This document shows positions 36,691-44,771 of a DNA stretch of 64,000 nucleotides, one piece after another. A model generated the notes under the pieces. It did not search any database and was not told the DNA's origin. It was given only the letters and a program-made list of their open reading frames with translations. Origin of the DNA: JAGQVA01 sp041391725 (lineage in GTDB: Bacteria; Bacteroidota; Bacteroidia; J057); the NCBI GenBank assembly GCA_041391725.1, contig JAWKNL010000001.1, positions 496,001 to 560,000 of the forward strand, read 5' to 3'. Each line of letters opens with the position of its first letter. The stretch's first letter is position 1. Made by a program: the position numbers and the translations under genes.

Positions 36691-37005
36691 CTATAAGTTC
36701 TCAATTTCTTCTTTTGACAATCCTGTAGATTTAATAATAATATCAATAGGGACATTATTTCGCTTTAATTCTACTGCAACTTCTATCTTGCCTTCGATTT
36801 TGCCTTCGATTTTGCCTTCAATTTTGCCTTCCTCCTTTGAAGTATCTACTACATTTTTCAGATCTCTGTAGTATTTCAAACTTTCTTCGTAAGCCTCCTT
36901 CTCTTCAGGAGTAAACCGAGCGATTTCTGCGGCTTCAAACAATTTCTTGAACCCAAAATCAGTTAGCGGATTAACATACCTCTCTTTTAGCGCACTCATT
37001 TCCAC
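36691..37005 (-). CDS. internally deleted Rpn-family (PD-(D/E)XK transposase-like) remnant
   Basis: This protein has 104 residues where intact Rpn relatives have about 280-310. The first 22 residues (ERYVNPLTDFGFKKLF) are the conserved N-terminus. The next residues (EAAEIARFTPEEKEAYEESL then KYYRDLKNVVDTSKEEG) belong to the far C-terminal half. The join falls at KLF, a tripeptide present in both parts of intact homologues as I recall them, so the whole catalytic PD-(D/E)XK core is gone. The tail has four tandem GKIE units encoded by a 12-bp repeat (36784-36832). The frame is open, but no nuclease activity is possible. Confidence 0.7.
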   Translation of the reverse strand: MEMSALKERYVNPLTDFGFKKLFEAAEIARFTPEEKEAYEESLKYYRDLKNVVDTSKEEGKIEGKIEGKIEGKIEVAVELKRNNVPIDIIIKSTGLSKEEIENL

Positions 37006-37192
37006 CTATTTATATTACAACAGTCAACAATCAGACCAGGTAAAGATAATCAATTCCGTTAAGGGAGTGAAGGTATTTATTTTTGATCGCGGGGTTAGAG
37101 GGAGGAAAAGGTTTTGATTTTAACAATACATACTTTTCGCAGAAGTTTTGAAAAGTATGATCTTAAATTCTTTGGCCTTCTTTTTATTTCAC

Positions 37193-37816
37193 TCATCGTT
37201 GTACGCCAAATATCGCCAAAAGTATTTGTCCCAATAAAAAAGCATATACTGAAGAAAAAACCGTAATTATGATGGTAGCAGTATTCCTTTTCGTTTTCCT
37301 GGAAAATAACCAAATGAAGAAGTAAGAAATAACCCATAAAGAAAATACTATCATAAACATGATCTTACCAGATCCAATCATGCTTATCCCAAAAATAACA
37401 CCGCCAACAGTTCCCCCAACCAATCCACCCAAAATCCCCTTTATTACTGACTCGGAAGTAATCGCCCGGTCCTTTCTTTCTTCTTCCCATAATTTAACTT
37501 CTTTTTGAAGAATCTGATCCTGCTCAGTTTTCGATAAATATTTTAATTCTATTTCCTTCAAGAGTAATGAATGGGCTATATTTTTTCTCAATCCAATCTG
37601 AAGATGTGATCGAAGTAGTTGCTTTTCATTCTCATAATCCTGTATTATGGCAATTTCTTGTTGAAACTTTTCCAATCCGCCTCTTTCCTCAATAATATCT
37701 TTTATCACTGATACTACTTCTGGCGTATAATCTTCTGAATTATCCAGAATTTCAGCCAGTTTTTCCAGGCTGGCATCTTTGTACTTATTTTTAAGATCTG
37801 AAATGTTCATTTCCAA
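37193..37816 (-). CDS. membrane protein with helical N-terminal domain, unknown function
   Basis: This 207-residue protein has a helical, charged N-terminal part (residues 1-120: LKNKYKDASLEKLAEILDNS, KEIELKYLSKTEQDQILQKE). Two or three C-terminal membrane segments follow: a glycine-rich IKGILGGLVGGTVGGVIFGI at about 127-147, then MFMIVFSLWVISYFFIWLF and ATIIITVFSSVYAFLLGQIL. An alternative start at Met3 is possible. It lies between the Rpn remnant and cydB and is not part of the cyd operon. I do not recognise a family. Confidence 0.55.
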   Translation of the reverse strand: MEMNISDLKNKYKDASLEKLAEILDNSEDYTPEVVSVIKDIIEERGGLEKFQQEIAIIQDYENEKQLLRSHLQIGLRKNIAHSLLLKEIELKYLSKTEQDQILQKEVKLWEEERKDRAITSESVIKGILGGLVGGTVGGVIFGISMIGSGKIMFMIVFSLWVISYFFIWLFSRKTKRNTATIIITVFSSVYAFLLGQILLAIFGVQR

Positions 37817-37994
37817 TTCTATTTCTCAGTCAAGTCTCATATTGGCCACACTAGTCAGCAAAGATAGTTTAAAATATACCACCAGGAAGAAGGATTGCTG
37901 GATTACTTATTGCAGATTTGTAATTTACAAAAAACATTGGAAGTTTTAGTGGGTGGCCATGGAATTTTGGGTGGGAACCTTCACTATACCCCCC

Positions 37995-38687
37995 TCAATA
38001 ACTACTCTCATCCAGCTTCACTTTCCCACGGAAAGTCCAAAACACAAACGCTGTATAGGAAAGCACCAATGGCGCGCCAATCGCGGCGATGATCAGCATG
38101 ATGGACAGGGACTTTTGTGATGCCGCAGCATTGTAAACCGTCAGGCTGTACGCCGGGTCGATCGTGGACAGGATAAGATTTGGGTACAATTCTATCGCAA
38201 CAACGATCAGCATCAGCGCCAACGTCAGGCAGGAAAATAAAAATGCTGCCATATACTTCCGCTTCGTGGCAAGCCTCGGGATATTCGCGATGCTCAGAAA
38301 AGCTGCCAGTGGTATGATAAACAACAACGGCGTTTCCTTCAGCCGGTCTGACAAATGGGGGAAATAAATCAATGTGTAAATGGTCGTGATCGCAAAACTC
38401 ACGACAAAAAATATGATCGAATTCCGCAACAGAATGGTAAACTTGGCGAACAGCCTGCCCTCCGTCTTCATGGTCAGGTAAATCGCTCCGTGCATCATAA
38501 ACAGCGCCAGGGTCGTGATTCCTACCATAAACGCATACGGATTCAGAAACGCCAGCCAGCTCCTTCCAGTTCTGTGTTTTTGCCAATGGGCATTCCCTGC
38601 AATACATTTCCCAAAACCACTCCCAGCAATACCGCCAACATGATACTCGAAACGCTGTAACTGATGTCCCACATTTTTCGCCACCAC
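37995..38687 (-). CDS. cydB: cytochrome bd oxidase subunit II, C-terminal part (frameshift fragment)
   Basis: The true coding part runs from about 38565 down to the stop at 37995. It reads WLAFLNPYAFMVGITTLALF, MMHGAIYLTMKTEGRLFAKF and continues through the remaining membrane helices to VFWTFRGKVKLDESSY. The text continues the CydB of 38543-39028 after a one-base loss near 38545-38570. The apparent start at 38687 lies inside the other frame and is not real. The inferred full cydB spans 37995-39028, about 345 residues, normal for the family. Confidence 0.82.
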   Translation of the reverse strand: MVAKNVGHQLQRFEYHVGGIAGSGFGKCIAGNAHWQKHRTGRSWLAFLNPYAFMVGITTLALFMMHGAIYLTMKTEGRLFAKFTILLRNSIIFFVVSFAITTIYTLIYFPHLSDRLKETPLLFIIPLAAFLSIANIPRLATKRKYMAAFLFSCLTLALMLIVVAIELYPNLILSTIDPAYSLTVYNAAASQKSLSIMLIIAAIGAPLVLSYTAFVFWTFRGKVKLDESSY

Positions 38688-39028
38688 AACATCGGCTCCT
38701 TGCTCCGAAACTCAATCGAAACCGCCCTGAAAATCAGGAAAACCAGAAAAAGGATAAACGGAATATACATCGCCGACAATACGGAGGCATACACGATAGG
38801 AAAACCGGCAAACAATGCCCCGCCACCAATCACCAGCCAAACCTCATTGCCATCCCATACCGGGCCGACTGCATTGAGGGCAATCCGCCGGCTTTCTTCC
38901 TTGCGAAGAAATAAATGCCAGGCTCCAGCGCCAAGGTCAAATCCGTCGAGAATGCCATAACCCGAAAACAGGCCTCCGATAACCAGAAACCATAACGTAG
39001 GATAATCTATACCGAGAAATGTTTCCAT
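38543..39028 (-). CDS. cydB: cytochrome bd oxidase subunit II, N-terminal part
   Basis: The start is the ATG at 39026-39028 (METFLGIDYPTLWFLVIGGL), two bases after the cydA stop, so the genes are translationally coupled. The family hallmarks GYGILDGFDLGAGAWHLF, NAVGPVWDGNEVWLVIGGGA and ILFLVFLIFRAVSIEFRSKE are all present. The frame runs into a stop at 38543 after ELEGAGWRF, where a missing base is inferred (expected EG-SWLAFLNPY). Together with CydA this high-affinity quinol oxidase reduces oxygen at low concentrations in the inner membrane. Confidence 0.88.
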   Translation of the reverse strand: METFLGIDYPTLWFLVIGGLFSGYGILDGFDLGAGAWHLFLRKEESRRIALNAVGPVWDGNEVWLVIGGGALFAGFPIVYASVLSAMYIPFILFLVFLIFRAVSIEFRSKEPMLWWRKMWDISYSVSSIMLAVLLGVVLGNVLQGMPIGKNTELEGAGWRF

Positions 39029-39029
39029 T

Positions 39030-39350
39030 TTACCTTTTAATTTTTTTGTTCGAATGCTTCTGCCATCCCTCCAGGGTCGGACTATGGGATGTATGATCCT
39101 CATCGTAAGGACCATGAACAATTTTTTTGTTGAGCAGATAGAGAAACAGCACCAGCAACAAGGCGTAAATCAGGGTAAATAGGATCAGAGAAAATACAAT
39201 TTGCCCTGCGGTCACAACCTGCGAAAATGCCTCAGACGTGCGAAGCAAACCGTACACCACCCAGGGCTGGCGCCCCATCTCGGCAGTGTACCAGCCAAAC
39301 TGATTGGCTAGTTGAGGCAAAAATACGGCAAATACAAATGCCCGCATCAA
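39030..39350 (-). CDS. cydA: cytochrome bd oxidase subunit I, C-terminal part (frameshift fragment)
   Basis: This fragment contains MRAFVFAVFLPQLANQFGWY and then TAEMGRQPWVVYGLLRTSEA, the conserved GWYTAEMGRQPW box with the Met ligand of haem b558. It ends with the last membrane helix and the tail WQKHSNKKIKR. It follows a middle segment read in a third frame (LTFLINFDFETPVPGLN ... MLWRGKLFETP, about 39360-39545). The join at GGGG 39354-39357 needs one more base, giving ETPWLMRAF. It is not a separate gene. Confidence 0.85.
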   Translation of the reverse strand: MMRAFVFAVFLPQLANQFGWYTAEMGRQPWVVYGLLRTSEAFSQVVTAGQIVFSLILFTLIYALLLVLFLYLLNKKIVHGPYDEDHTSHSPTLEGWQKHSNKKIKR

Positions 39351-39518
39351 CCAGGGGTTTCAAACAATTTACCCCGCCAGAGCATAAATACTCCCAGCAG
39401 CGATAGTCCGATAAGCGCCATGCCAATCATGACCATCAAATGATAAAACTGGAATACGGCATTGATTGCCGGAGGGCGGTTTTCCGGAGGGAAACTGTTA
39501 AGGCCGGGGACAGGTGTT

Positions 39519-40415
39519 TCAAAATCGAAGTTGATAAGGAACGTAAGTCCCCCGGATTTTCAATCCGGTAACTGTCTGCGACTCCTTATCCACCCAGCCC
39601 AGCAGGTAGAGATCTGCGACAGCGAGGCTGTCGAAGTGGCCTTCCAGCGCGGCGAGTTTGGCGGGCTGGTTGCGGGCTACGCCCGAAGCTGATTCGTGCC
39701 CGGTGACGAGTTGGGAAAGCGAGGCAATGACCGCAACAACCAGTGCAATGGAAAATGCGCGTTTCGAAAGGGGTACATAGCGGTTTTTGAGTATATACCA
39801 GGCGTGCACACTCATCACCAGAAATGCCCCGGCGAGGAAGGCGCTGATCCAGACGTGGAGCAGCCGCTCCACGCTGGAGGGATTAAATACCATCGCCCAA
39901 AAATCCGTGATTTCTGCCCTTGCGTTCATTCCTTCTCCTACTACATGAAAACCCGCCGGTGTCTGCTGCCAGCTATTGGCCACGACAATCCATACAGCCG
40001 AAAACATAGAACCCAGCCATACCCCGAGGGTAGAAATAAAATGCACCCGGGAACTGACTTTATTCCACCCAAAAATAAGTATGCCCAGAAAACCGCTTTC
40101 CAGAGCAAATGCAAATATTCCTTCTGCTGCAAGGGCACTGCCAAATACATCGCCCACATATCGCGAGTAGGTCGCCCAGTTGGTACCAAATTCAAACTCC
40201 ATCACAATCCCCGTCGCGACCCCTATACCAAAGGTGAGTGCAAAAATACGGGTCCAAAACCTGGCCATCTGTTCGTACATTTTGTCACCTGTGCGGAGGT
40301 ACATTCCCTCCATGATGACCATAATCAGCCCCAGGCCGATGGATAGCGGGGGATAGATATAATGAAAGGCTACGGTGAAAGCAAACTGTATTCGGGCTAA
40401 TATTTCTACATCCAT
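39519..40415 (-). CDS. cydA: cytochrome bd oxidase subunit I, N-terminal part
   Basis: The sequence opens MDVEILARIQFAFTVAFHYI with the distal haem ligand His18. EFGTNWATYSRYVGDVFGSA, the Gln-loop opening (ARNQPAKLAALEGH) and the axial ligand helix RLLHVWISAFLAGAFLVM are all clear CydA features. The frame fails at a CCCCC run (39549-39553), where one base too many changes GLKIRG-LTFLINFDFE into GLKIRGTYVPYQLRF-stop. The inferred intact gene spans 39030-40415, about 461 residues with a short Q-loop. It lies 5 nt after the crp/fnr gene and directly before cydB, forming one operon. Confidence 0.9.
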   Translation of the reverse strand: MDVEILARIQFAFTVAFHYIYPPLSIGLGLIMVIMEGMYLRTGDKMYEQMARFWTRIFALTFGIGVATGIVMEFEFGTNWATYSRYVGDVFGSALAAEGIFAFALESGFLGILIFGWNKVSSRVHFISTLGVWLGSMFSAVWIVVANSWQQTPAGFHVVGEGMNARAEITDFWAMVFNPSSVERLLHVWISAFLAGAFLVMSVHAWYILKNRYVPLSKRAFSIALVVAVIASLSQLVTGHESASGVARNQPAKLAALEGHFDSLAVADLYLLGWVDKESQTVTGLKIRGTYVPYQLRF

Positions 40416-40420
40416 AGTTT

Positions 40421-41062
40421 TCAGGTTAGCGTGATTTTGTTGCGGCCCAGTTGTACCTGCCCGAGGGTTTCGAGTTGTTTGAGCAGGCGGGAAATAGCCT
40501 CACGGGAGGCGTTGAGGTCATTGGCGATTTCCTGGTGGGTAGCCTGTACTTCATTGGTTCCTGCGACGGAGGCTTTTTTCTGAAGATAATCGAGGAGCCG
40601 CTCATCCATCTTGCGAAAGGCAATATTGTCGATGGTTTTTACCAGTTCAAACATGCGGTTGTCGTAGGAGAGCATCACAAAGTTGCGCCAGTTGGCATAA
40701 CGCCCCATCCACTCTTCTGCGTATCTGACCGGAATACCGATGATGGTAGTTTTTTCTTCGGCGGTAGTACGGATCACACTCTGCTTTTCCATCATACAGC
40801 AGGTAAAGGACATCGAGCAAGCATCACCTGCATTGAGATAGTAGAGGAAAAGCTCGTTTCCATCTTCGCCTTCCCGCATCACTTTAATCCATCCATCCAG
40901 CACCAGGGGAACCATACGAATATAACTTCCATAATCCATCATCACATCACCTGCTTCGTAAGTCTTTAGTACCCCCACCTTTGCAATCTCTTTGATAAGA
41001 TCGGGGTGAGAAAGCTGGGGAAAATGAGTCATCACCAGTTGAGAGATATCTTCTTCATACAT
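40421..41062 (-). CDS. Crp/Fnr-family transcription regulator of the cyd operon
   Basis: This 213-residue regulator has an N-terminal cyclic-nucleotide-like beta-roll (about 25-120) and a C-terminal winged HTH (THQEIANDLNASREAISRLL at 175-194). The cysteine group ACSMSFTCCM puts Cys82, Cys88 and Cys89 in the beta-roll. The N-terminal four-Cys iron-sulfur cluster set of E. coli FNR is absent, so any redox sensing would have to use these residues. It is the first gene of crp-cydA-cydB, separated from cydA by only 5 nt, so it most likely controls this oxidase in response to oxygen or redox state. Confidence 0.88.
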   Translation of the reverse strand: MYEEDISQLVMTHFPQLSHPDLIKEIAKVGVLKTYEAGDVMMDYGSYIRMVPLVLDGWIKVMREGEDGNELFLYYLNAGDACSMSFTCCMMEKQSVIRTTAEEKTTIIGIPVRYAEEWMGRYANWRNFVMLSYDNRMFELVKTIDNIAFRKMDERLLDYLQKKASVAGTNEVQATHQEIANDLNASREAISRLLKQLETLGQVQLGRNKITLT

Positions 41063-41149
41063 AGGGCGCCGGTTTACAGAGTAAAATTACGCTTATTCGG
41101 GAAACCTGACACCATTTTTGGCGTATTTGTTTTAGCCTGAAGAGACTGT

Positions 41150-41180
41150 TTTCAGGGTTTAAACAAAATTCGTAAATTTG
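41150..41180 (+). promoter_or_regulatory. possible Bacteroidota promoter of the Fe-S carrier gene
   Basis: TAAATTTG at 41173-41180 matches the Bacteroidota -7 box (TAnnTTTG), with a T-rich -33 region (TGTTTTC) about 20 bp upstream. It sits 28 bp before the start codon of the A-type carrier gene. Confidence 0.4.
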
Positions 41181-41207
41181 CGGTTAATCTGATAAACTGA
41201 CAGAACG

Positions 41208-41558
41208 ATGGACATGACCGAAGTACAAACGCCTGTGATTACGCTGACGGAGAGTGCGGCAGTTGAACTGAAATCTATCCGTGAAAAGGATAATATTCCT
41301 ACCGACAAATATCTCCGCGTGGGAGTGAAAGGCGGGGGGTGCGCAGGGATGAGTTATATTCTGGATTTCGATCAAAAAGGGGACTTTGATGATCTGTTTG
41401 AAATCAACGGCATTGATGTAATCCTTGACAAGCGGCATGCGCTTTATCTGATGGGAATGGAGGTGGATTACCAGTATGGTCTCAACGACCGGGGTTTTAT
41501 ATTCAACAATCCCAACGCGAAATCGAGCTGTGGCTGCGGCACTTCATTTTCGGCGTAA
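41208..41558 (+). CDS. A-type iron-sulfur cluster carrier (IscA/ErpA/HesB family)
   Basis: This 116-residue protein delivers Fe-S clusters to target apoproteins. The three ligand cysteines are present: Cys45 in GGGCAGMSY, and Cys108 and Cys110 in SSCGCGTSF at the C-terminus. The fold strands ITLTESAAVELKSI and VDYQYGLNDRGFIFNNPNA are typical. The start may be Met1 or Met3. It is divergent from the crp-cyd operon and its stop codon is one base from the end of the antitoxin gene on the other strand. Which of IscA, SufA or ErpA it resembles most cannot be told by eye. Confidence 0.92.
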   Translation: MDMTEVQTPVITLTESAAVELKSIREKDNIPTDKYLRVGVKGGGCAGMSYILDFDQKGDFDDLFEINGIDVILDKRHALYLMGMEVDYQYGLNDRGFIFNNPNAKSSCGCGTSFSA

Positions 41559-41559
41559 C

Positions 41560-41919
41560 TCAGTATTCCTTTATCAATATTTCTGCTGGGATGTTGAGCT
41601 TTTCGTGAAGCCTCCTGATCATCGCAAGACTGAGTTTTCTTCTTCCGGAAAATACATCGCTGATTCGGCTCCTGTATCCCAGGATTTTCTCCAGTTCAGA
41701 TTTTCCCATATTCATTTGATCTAGTCTGAATTTAATAGCCTCTAGCGGAGAGGGAGATTCAATTGAAAAATGAACCTTCTCATATTGTTCAATGAGGATA
41801 CTCAATACCTCCAGTTCGTCAGAATCTGAAGTATTTTCTTTCAGATCCTGTTGCATAAGATTATAGGCTCTTTCCAGATAGGATTCGTACTGTTCGTTAT
41901 TTTTTATTGGTTTTAACAT
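41560..41919 (-). CDS. HigA-like antitoxin / XRE-family HTH protein, without an obvious toxin
   Basis: This 119-residue protein has an N-terminal helical region (LKPIKNNEQYESYLERAYNL MQQ) and a C-terminal HTH (MGKSELEKILGYRSRISDVF with SGRRKLSLAMIRRLHEKLNI). This is the pattern of HigA/DUF antitoxins with N-terminal extension. A HigB-like toxin would be expected just upstream on the minus strand, but only 70 bp separates the start from a terminator, too short for a toxin. It may be a solitary antitoxin or a plain regulator. Confidence 0.75.
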   Translation of the reverse strand: MLKPIKNNEQYESYLERAYNLMQQDLKENTSDSDELEVLSILIEQYEKVHFSIESPSPLEAIKFRLDQMNMGKSELEKILGYRSRISDVFSGRRKLSLAMIRRLHEKLNIPAEILIKEY

Positions 41920-41988
41920 AGCCTATTGTCCTTACAATCCCGAAAAAGATACGAAATGTTACCAAAACGGTTCATATACCATTTAAAA

Positions 41989-42020
41989 AAAATCCATCCC
42001 TGATCAGAGATGGATTTTTG
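41989..42020 (-). terminator. intrinsic terminator after the thioredoxin-SPOR gene
   Basis: The stem AAAAATCCATC / GATGGATTTTT surrounds a short CCTGATCAGA loop. On the minus strand it ends in T residues, directly downstream of the gene at 42045-42902. Confidence 0.75.
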
Positions 42021-42044
42021 CTTTCCGGGGAGTGCTTAAAAATT

Positions 42045-42902
42045 TTACTTATATGTGTCGAGGTTTATCATCATGGCTGTTCTTTTTTCCCTTTCCTGAT
42101 ACAACTTCTGAAATCCTTCTGCCTGGGAAGCGGCTCCAAATGGCCCCACAATTACCTTAAAAACGGTCTGATCCCTGAGTCTGCTGATATTGACCATGAC
42201 CGGCTGTTTATAGACGATTTCGAGGGCTGAGACCTCTCTGAGCACATTCGCGTAGTCGCCAAACACACCTACCTGTACACCGTAACCATCGGCGTTTTCT
42301 TTTTCCAGGCTGATCCGAAACAGGCCGGTATCTGTATTGATCAGCTCTTTGACTGATTGGGTGGTGGCAGCTTTGGCAGAGGGAGTAGTGCTGGCAACCG
42401 GAGCAGAAGGCGTGGCTTTGGAAGTAACTACTGGCTTTGATTCAACAGGTTTTGTTTCGGCTACCGGCTTTTCTTCAGACACCTGCCTGAATTCTACGAG
42501 TTGAGATTTGAGATCTGCTGCGTTTTTAAAGCCTGAAAACTTGCTGACAATCTCGGCTTTGTCGTTGAAGATAATAATGGTCGGGAAAAATATCACATTA
42601 TACACTTCAGCCAGATCCGTGTTTCCCCGGTCTGATGCTTCAGCGTCCACCTCAAACGCCAGATAGTTTTCCTTTACATAATCTACCAGATCGGGATTAG
42701 TATAGGTGTACAATGTCATGTTCTGACAAGGGATACTCCAGGTTGTGTGAAAACTGATGAAGAAGGGCTTGTGTTCTGCGGCTGCCTGTGCTTTGAGTTG
42801 TTCGAAAGTACCTTTAAAAAACGGAATGGAAGGTCGTTCTTCCGCCAGAAGCATACTTCCAACCACCAGAAGCAGAGTGAGAATAAAAAATCTTTTCAAC
42901 AT
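42045..42902 (-). CDS. thioredoxin-like domain fused to a SPOR domain, exported
   Basis: This is about 285 residues from the ATG at 42900-42902 (MLKRFFILTLLLVVGSMLLA signal peptide); the longer upstream start adds 20 poorly fitting residues. The thioredoxin-like domain (about 27-140) has FFISFHTTWSIPCQNMTLYT. Where a thioredoxin has WCxxC the protein has WSIPC, so Cys59 remains but its partner is Ser56, and ordinary disulfide reduction is unlikely. A linker rich in Pro/Ala/Thr/Lys (about 145-200) leads to a SPOR domain (YGVQVGVFGDYANVLREVSA to VFKVIVGPFGAASQAEGFQK). SPOR domains bind denuded peptidoglycan at division sites. It is a single gene with its own terminator. Confidence 0.75.
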   Translation of the reverse strand: MLKRFFILTLLLVVGSMLLAEERPSIPFFKGTFEQLKAQAAAEHKPFFISFHTTWSIPCQNMTLYTYTNPDLVDYVKENYLAFEVDAEASDRGNTDLAEVYNVIFFPTIIIFNDKAEIVSKFSGFKNAADLKSQLVEFRQVSEEKPVAETKPVESKPVVTSKATPSAPVASTTPSAKAATTQSVKELINTDTGLFRISLEKENADGYGVQVGVFGDYANVLREVSALEIVYKQPVMVNISRLRDQTVFKVIVGPFGAASQAEGFQKLYQEREKRTAMMINLDTYK

Positions 42903-43602
42903 GCTGTTTATGGTTAGATATAGAGGACGGAGTATTCCTTTTTTGTACCAGCAAGATAACAATATGAAATAACCCTTTTTTTTTGTTCTGTCAAAAACCG
43001 TGCAGATATCAAAATCCGCTGTACTGTAAGGTTTAGCGGTTAAAGTTTGATGATTAACGAAGTGCTGTTCTAAAAGGCTAACAATCAGTGTGTTTTAGGT
43101 GTATTGAATTACATTCTTTCTTTCATGCTGAGCCGGAGGTAATGATTCCCTGTCGCAGGCGGATTAGGGGAGTCTGTGGTTTGGAAAAACCCTTTCTCTT
43201 TCAAGAAGGTTAAATCTGTAAAGAAATTTCATTTGACCAAAACAACATACAGGGCAAAAGGTTCTGCTCACAGTGAAAAAGCCCCTGCAAAATATTAAAC
43301 AGGCTTTTAATTTTTAAATGGATCATATTTTAATTTGATATTACATTTTTTCGTAACAAAATTAATGCCTGTAAATCACCCCTGAATTTAGTTTTGATAC
43401 GAAACTTTTCCGGAGGCAATTAAAAAAGGTTAGAGTTTTCATGCTGATTTTGAGATAAAACCGCTCGCTAAATAAGACACGAAAAAATGCTTTAACCCTT
43501 AAAATATCAAAAAACAGAACGATGTGTAATATTCCTTCCTGTTTCATCAATTTTATAAAAAGAATGGCTTCCCGGTAACTTCAATCACAATAGGCTCCTT
43601 TT
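42903..43602. other. 700-bp intergenic region
   Basis: No gene is supported by either strand. The sequence is AT-rich apart from a GC-rich imperfect inverted stretch near 43145-43165 (CCTGTCGCAGGCGG). Nothing indicates an RNA gene to me. Confidence 0.4.
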
Positions 43603-43634
43603 TTTGGAGAATCAGCAAATTACCTGTTACCTTG
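43603..43634 (+). promoter_or_regulatory. possible Bacteroidota promoter of pfkA
   Basis: TTTG (43603-43606) is followed after 21 bp by TACCTTG (43628-43634), close to the Bacteroidota -33/-7 arrangement. It lies 24 bp before the pfkA start codon. Confidence 0.35.
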
Positions 43635-43658
43635 CATGCAAAATAAAAGCACTGATAC

Positions 43659-44756
43659 ATGAAGAAAAAACTCCTGGTAGCGACAGGTGGCGGCGACTGC
43701 CCCGGGCTGAATGCTGTTATCCGCGCTATCGTCAAACGATCCTTGCTCGAAGGTGACTGGGAAGTTTATGGAAGTATTGAAGCCTATACCGGACTGATGC
43801 GCGAACCCATGGAAATCATACGGCTCGATGATGAGGCAGTCGCGGGCATACACATTAGGGGGGGGACAATCATCGGCACAACCAACAAAGCGGGCCCCTT
43901 CGAATGGCCGGTAGAGCAGCCCGATGGCACATGGTCAACTGAAGACCGCTCCGGATGGATGATCGAAAAACTGCGCGATATGGGTTTTGAGGCGGTTATC
44001 AGCATCGGGGGCGATGGCTCACAGAAAATATCCCAGAAGTTGTATGAAATGGGGTTGAATATTGTAGGTGTACCCAAAACCATCGACAACGACCTCTCCT
44101 CTACCGACTATACTTTCGGTTTTCAGACTGCCGTACAGGTCGCAACCGAGAGTTTTGACAAGCTCGTCACAACCGCAGAAAGCCATAGCCGTGTGATGGT
44201 AATGGAAGTCATGGGAAGAGATGCGGGGTGGATCGCCCTACATACAGCCATTGCCGGTGGCGCAGAAATATGCCTCATTCCTGAAATCCCGTACAACATT
44301 GACCGGGTAGTGGAAAAAATCAAATCCCGCTACCACGAACGGAGGGGGTTTGTCAATATCGTAATGGCAGAAGGCGCATTTCCCAAAGGAGGAACTGTCG
44401 TAGCTGCTGAATCAGGAGAAATCGGATACAAACACGTGCGCCTGGGCGGTTGCGGCTACCGGCTGGTTGAAGAAATCAGACATGCCGGACTCAAGGCAGA
44501 CTGCCGGGTAACCGTACTGGGCCATGTGCAGCGCGGCGGTACGCCGGTAGCTTTTGACCGGGTACTGGCCACCCAGTTTGGCGTAAAAGCCTTCGAAATG
44601 GTGCTCGATAAACAATACGGCCGTATGGCGGCCTACCGCAACAATACCATTATTGATGTTTCTCTCACCGAAGCCACCACTACCTACAATTTTGTCAACC
44701 CCGATTCTTTCCTGGTTCAGACCGCCAGAGGTGTAGGTGTTAGTTTTGGCGAATAG
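43659..44756 (+). CDS. pfkA: 6-phosphofructokinase
   Basis: This 365-residue protein phosphorylates fructose-6-phosphate in glycolysis. Family signatures are TGGGDCPGLNAVIRAIVK at the N-terminus, ISIGGDGSQKISQKL (117-121 is GGDGS), PKTIDND at 139-145 with the likely catalytic base Asp143, MEVMGRDAGWIALH, and LGHVQRGGTPVAFDRVLAT. In the E. coli numbering the two donor-specificity positions are Gly104 (here Gly120) and Lys124 (here Lys140). The first favours ATP; the second is typical of PPi-dependent enzymes. The mixed pair is known from other ATP-using enzymes, so ATP is the better guess. An iron alcohol dehydrogenase follows 15 nt later. Confidence 0.93.
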   Translation: MKKKLLVATGGGDCPGLNAVIRAIVKRSLLEGDWEVYGSIEAYTGLMREPMEIIRLDDEAVAGIHIRGGTIIGTTNKAGPFEWPVEQPDGTWSTEDRSGWMIEKLRDMGFEAVISIGGDGSQKISQKLYEMGLNIVGVPKTIDNDLSSTDYTFGFQTAVQVATESFDKLVTTAESHSRVMVMEVMGRDAGWIALHTAIAGGAEICLIPEIPYNIDRVVEKIKSRYHERRGFVNIVMAEGAFPKGGTVVAAESGEIGYKHVRLGGCGYRLVEEIRHAGLKADCRVTVLGHVQRGGTPVAFDRVLATQFGVKAFEMVLDKQYGRMAAYRNNTIIDVSLTEATTTYNFVNPDSFLVQTARGVGVSFGE

Positions 44757-44771
44757 TATTACCAAACCCAT

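Noticed and set aside
40421..41062. Oxygen-sensing FNR with an iron-sulfur cluster
   Set aside because: The N-terminal cysteine set of E. coli FNR is missing; only the three cysteines in the beta-roll are present.
41920..41990. HigB toxin upstream of the HigA-like gene
   Set aside because: Only about 70 bp are available before a terminator, and no toxin-like peptide is readable.
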